64,000 nucleotides of DNA. Source: Burkholderiales bacterium (GTDB lineage: Bacteria > Pseudomonadota > Gammaproteobacteria > Burkholderiales > Methylophilaceae). This document shows positions 62,667 to 64,000 of the stretch, piece by piece. Numbering within the stretch: position 1 is the stretch's first letter; each line of letters opens with the position of its first letter. The translations under genes were made by a program, and so were the position numbers. The notes under the pieces were generated by a model. It saw only the letters and a program-made list of their open reading frames with translations. It had not been told where the DNA came from and did not search any database. The stretch covers positions 29,061 through 93,060 of the forward strand of contig JAURED010000001.1 in the NCBI GenBank assembly GCA_030827595.1, given 5' to 3'.

Positions 62667-64000
62667 TTTCTATAAAATTTTGTGAGAACCATTTTCCAAT
62701 TGACCCAGCTCCCATCACAAGCAAAATTTCATTAGAGTTTATTTTTTTTTCGATAAAGTCTTTTGAATTGCTCATATCTTGAAGGTAATAGGAATCACAT
62801 GTTATTTTTTTTAATAAATTTTTACTTGATATTTTTGAGATAATTTTTTCACCGGCAGAATAAATATCAAATAGAAAAAGACGATCAACCTTGGATAAAA
62901 CTTTGACAAAATCATCAATAAGATCTTGTGTCCTTGAGTACCGATGAGGCTGAAAAACTAAATTAATTTTTTTTCTTGGAAAACCTTTTTTAATTGATTT
63001 GATGACTGCTTCAATTTCAGTGGGATGATGACCATAATCATCAATTAGATGAACATTTTTTTCACCTATTTTAAAGTTTTCATACAAATCAAAACGTCTT
63101 GCTACCCCTTTGAAATCTAATAATGCCTGCTTTATAACTTGATGATTAATTTTAAAATGATCAGCAACCGCAATCGCTCCCAAAGTATTTAACACATAAT
63201 GCTTTCCTGGCATTGCGATTTCAACCTTAAATGATCTAAATTTATTTTTACTAGAATTTACCCTAAAACTAGATAAATTCTTTTTAATCTGAATCTGATC
63301 TGCAAAAAAGTCAGCTTTTTTATTTAATCCATAAGTAATAATTGGTCTTGCGATATGTTTTAAAATTGATTTAATATTTACATCATCAATACATATAAAA
63401 ACTTCATTGTAAAAAGGAATTTGATGAAGAAAATCTAAAAATGTTTTCTTTAACCTTTGCTCATCGTACCCATAAGTCTCCATGTGATCGTAATCTATAT
63501 TCGTTAATAAAATATTATCAGGATTTAAATGAAGAAAAGAAGCATCAGATTCATCAGCTTCAACAATCATATATTTGCTTTTCCCCAACCGAGCACTTTG
63601 TTTTAAGGAATTGATCCTTCCACCAATAACATAAGTGGGATCCAATCCTGCTGTATTCATAATTGAAGCTAAAATACTCGTCGTTGATGTTTTTCCATGA
63701 GTACCTGCGATTGCAATCCCAACCTTAAATCTCATTAACTCTGCAAGCATCTCTGCTCTTGGAATTATTGGTATTTTTAGTTTTTTTGCAGCGACTAGCT
63801 CACAGTTATTCTTTGATATGGCTGATGAGGTCACAACAACATCGGCTTGATTTATGTTGCTGGCATCATGATTGGTAAACAATTTAATCCCTCTATTTTC
63901 AAGATGCTTAGTAACCGAAGTGGATGAGGTGTCAGATCCTGTAACTTCAAATTTCATATTATGCATAATTTCTGCGATACCAGACATTCCTGATCCACCT
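62653..64000 (-). CDS. murC: UDP-N-acetylmuramate--L-alanine ligase, 5' end outside window
   Basis: IAGTHGKTSTTSILASIM, HLIDDYGHHPTEIEAV; frame continues through GGSGM to the window edge. Confidence 0.97.
   Translation of the reverse strand, partial: GGSGMSGIAEIMHNMKFEVTGSDTSSTSVTKHLENRGIKLFTNHDASNINQADVVVTSSAISKNNCELVAAKKLKIPIIPRAEMLAELMRFKVGIAIAGTHGKTSTTSILASIMNTAGLDPTYVIGGRINSLKQSARLGKSKYMIVEADESDASFLHLNPDNILLTNIDYDHMETYGYDEQRLKKTFLDFLHQIPFYNEVFICIDDVNIKSILKHIARPIITYGLNKKADFFADQIQIKKNLSSFRVNSSKNKFRSFKVEIAMPGKHYVLNTLGAIAVADHFKINHQVIKQALLDFKGVARRFDLYENFKIGEKNVHLIDDYGHHPTEIEAVIKSIKKGFPRKKINLVFQPHRYSRTQDLIDDFVKVLSKVDRLFLFDIYSAGEKIISKISSKNLLKKITCDSYYLQDMSNSKDFIEKKINSNEILLVMGAGSIGKWFSQNFIENDRE

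Overview
The window is a compact, AT-rich bacterial chromosome segment. Gene content and order suggest a streamlined betaproteobacterium, possibly a Methylophilales/OM43-type methylotroph; that placement is inference. It is mostly housekeeping: thiL-pgpA-cinA-recA-recX-alaS-lysC, ffh, leuA-pssA, tgt-yajC-secDF, clpSA, rsxABCDGE-nth, secA, hppA, tkt-gap-pgk-purC, argA-argB, and the dcw tail murC-murB-ddl-ftsQAZ-lpxC. There are four tRNA genes. I saw no mobile element, CRISPR array, rRNA or phage. The strongest unusual signal is a single 501-aa ORF joining an XRE/Cro-type HTH domain to a complete N-acetylglutamate synthase (ArgA). It has no internal ATG/GTG/TTG start that could make an HTH-free enzyme, and inverted repeats sit directly upstream. 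This looks like a candidate self-regulating trigger enzyme at the head of argAB. Other items: adjacent near-identical tRNA-Arg genes with different anticodons (ACG and TCG), a HAD phosphatase gene with no canonical start codon before its catalytic motif, a CDF-like membrane protein coupled to a minimal modABC, a likely divergent DciA/DUF721 protein, a CCA-adding enzyme with D21 replaced by E, and two small genes missed by the ORF track.
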